From assembly GCA_937952155.1 (NCBI GenBank), contig CALFYH010000018.1, forward strand, positions 1-5,473: a stretch of 5,473 nt of DNA. Reading direction: 5' to 3'. Source of the stretch: an uncultured Saprospiraceae bacterium. Lineage in GTDB: Bacteria; Bacteroidota; Bacteroidia; Chitinophagales; Saprospiraceae. Shown here in pieces: positions 5,242 through 5,473 of the stretch. Position 1 is the stretch's first letter. Each line of letters starts with the position of its first letter. A model generated the notes under the pieces. That model was not told the DNA's origin. It saw only the letters and a program-made list of their open reading frames with translations, and did no database searches. Both the position numbers and the translations under genes were made by a program.

Positions 5242-5473
5242 ATGGAGAAACATGAAAATTACCACAAGAATGTATTTATAAATTGTCCGTTTGATGATAA
5301 ATACTTTGATCTACTTCAAACACTAATATTCACAATTATTTATTATGGTTTTATACCTAGAATAAGTTTAGAAAATTCTGACTCTGGGCAGTCAAGATTG
5401 GAGAAAATAGTACAACTTATTTTCGAATCAAAATATGCCATTCATGATCTATCCAGATTACAATCCAAATCTG
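5242..5473 (+). CDS. VFINCPFDD-type protein, N-terminal 77 residues only; possible defence-associated Rossmann/TIR-like
   Basis: The frame starts with ATG at 5242, three bases after the DUF2188 stop, and runs open to the window edge. Visible blocks are VFINCPFDDKYFDLLQTL (11-28), a hydrophobic segment FTIIYYGFIPRIS (30-42), the SGQSRLEKIVQLIFESKYAI stretch (51-70), and HDLSR at 71-75. From memory this pattern (FINCPFD, FxPR, RxxKI, sxyaIHDLSR) marks a family of mostly unannotated bacterial proteins often found in accessory islands. The layout, a first strand with a conserved polar loop, then a strand ending in PR, then a helix and a strand ending in DLSR, looks like nucleotide-binding or NAD-processing Rossmann-like folds such as TIR or nucleoside deoxyribosyltransferase. 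That is inference. The remainder of the gene lies outside, so catalytic residues cannot be checked. Confidence 0.7.
   Translation, partial: MEKHENYHKNVFINCPFDDKYFDLLQTLIFTIIYYGFIPRISLENSDSGQSRLEKIVQLIFESKYAIHDLSRLQSKS

Noticed and set aside
5251..5280. Very short plus-strand frame starting ATGAAAATTACC within the last gene
   Set aside because: It ends after nine codons and overlaps the VFINCPFDD frame, which has family motifs.

Overview
The window looks like a piece of a low-GC Bacteroidota chromosome, possibly from a Saprospiria- or Flavobacteria-like lineage. Three things suggest this. Upstream regions carry -7 boxes of the Bacteroidota form TAnnTTTG. Shine-Dalgarno sequences are essentially absent, with A/T-rich leaders and two candidate TTG starts. 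The proteins resemble Bacteroidota versions: a secreted thioredoxin-like protein, a Wzx/MATE-type flippase and a soluble DPM1-like glycosyltransferase. Lineage below phylum is a guess.

Layout. (1) 1-526, minus: a periplasmic thioredoxin-fold protein with a CKWC motif; its 3' end lies outside the window. (2) 697-912, minus: a possible 71-residue single-pass membrane protein with a -7-like box upstream. (3) 1081-3233 (or 3269/3275), minus: a two-gene operon, multi-pass polysaccharide flippase then prmC, joined by a short overlap that includes ATGA. (4) 3234-3469: divergent intergenic region with a 10-bp palindrome. (5) 3470-4192, plus: polyprenol-phosphate mannosyltransferase-like protein, probably TTG-started. 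(6) 4193-5007: about 815 bp without a convincing gene. Its middle part looks like a stand-alone RNA transcription unit: a TAnnTTTG box near 4365, several strong inverted repeats, three copies of GTTCATGGG and a clear intrinsic terminator at 4643-4675. (7) 5008-5473, plus: a very AT-rich leader, then a DUF2188 small protein and, three bases later, the start of a protein opening with VFINCPFDD. The pair looks like an accessory, possibly defence-related operon cut by the window edge.

How the parts relate. The flippase and the DPM1-like enzyme are divergent neighbours and both fit lipid-linked sugar metabolism at the inner membrane. PrmC modifies peptide-chain release factors and is probably only co-transcribed. 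The right-hand 1.3 kb differs in character from the left-hand 4.2 kb and is where the least explained material lies: the candidate RNA and the truncated two-gene module.
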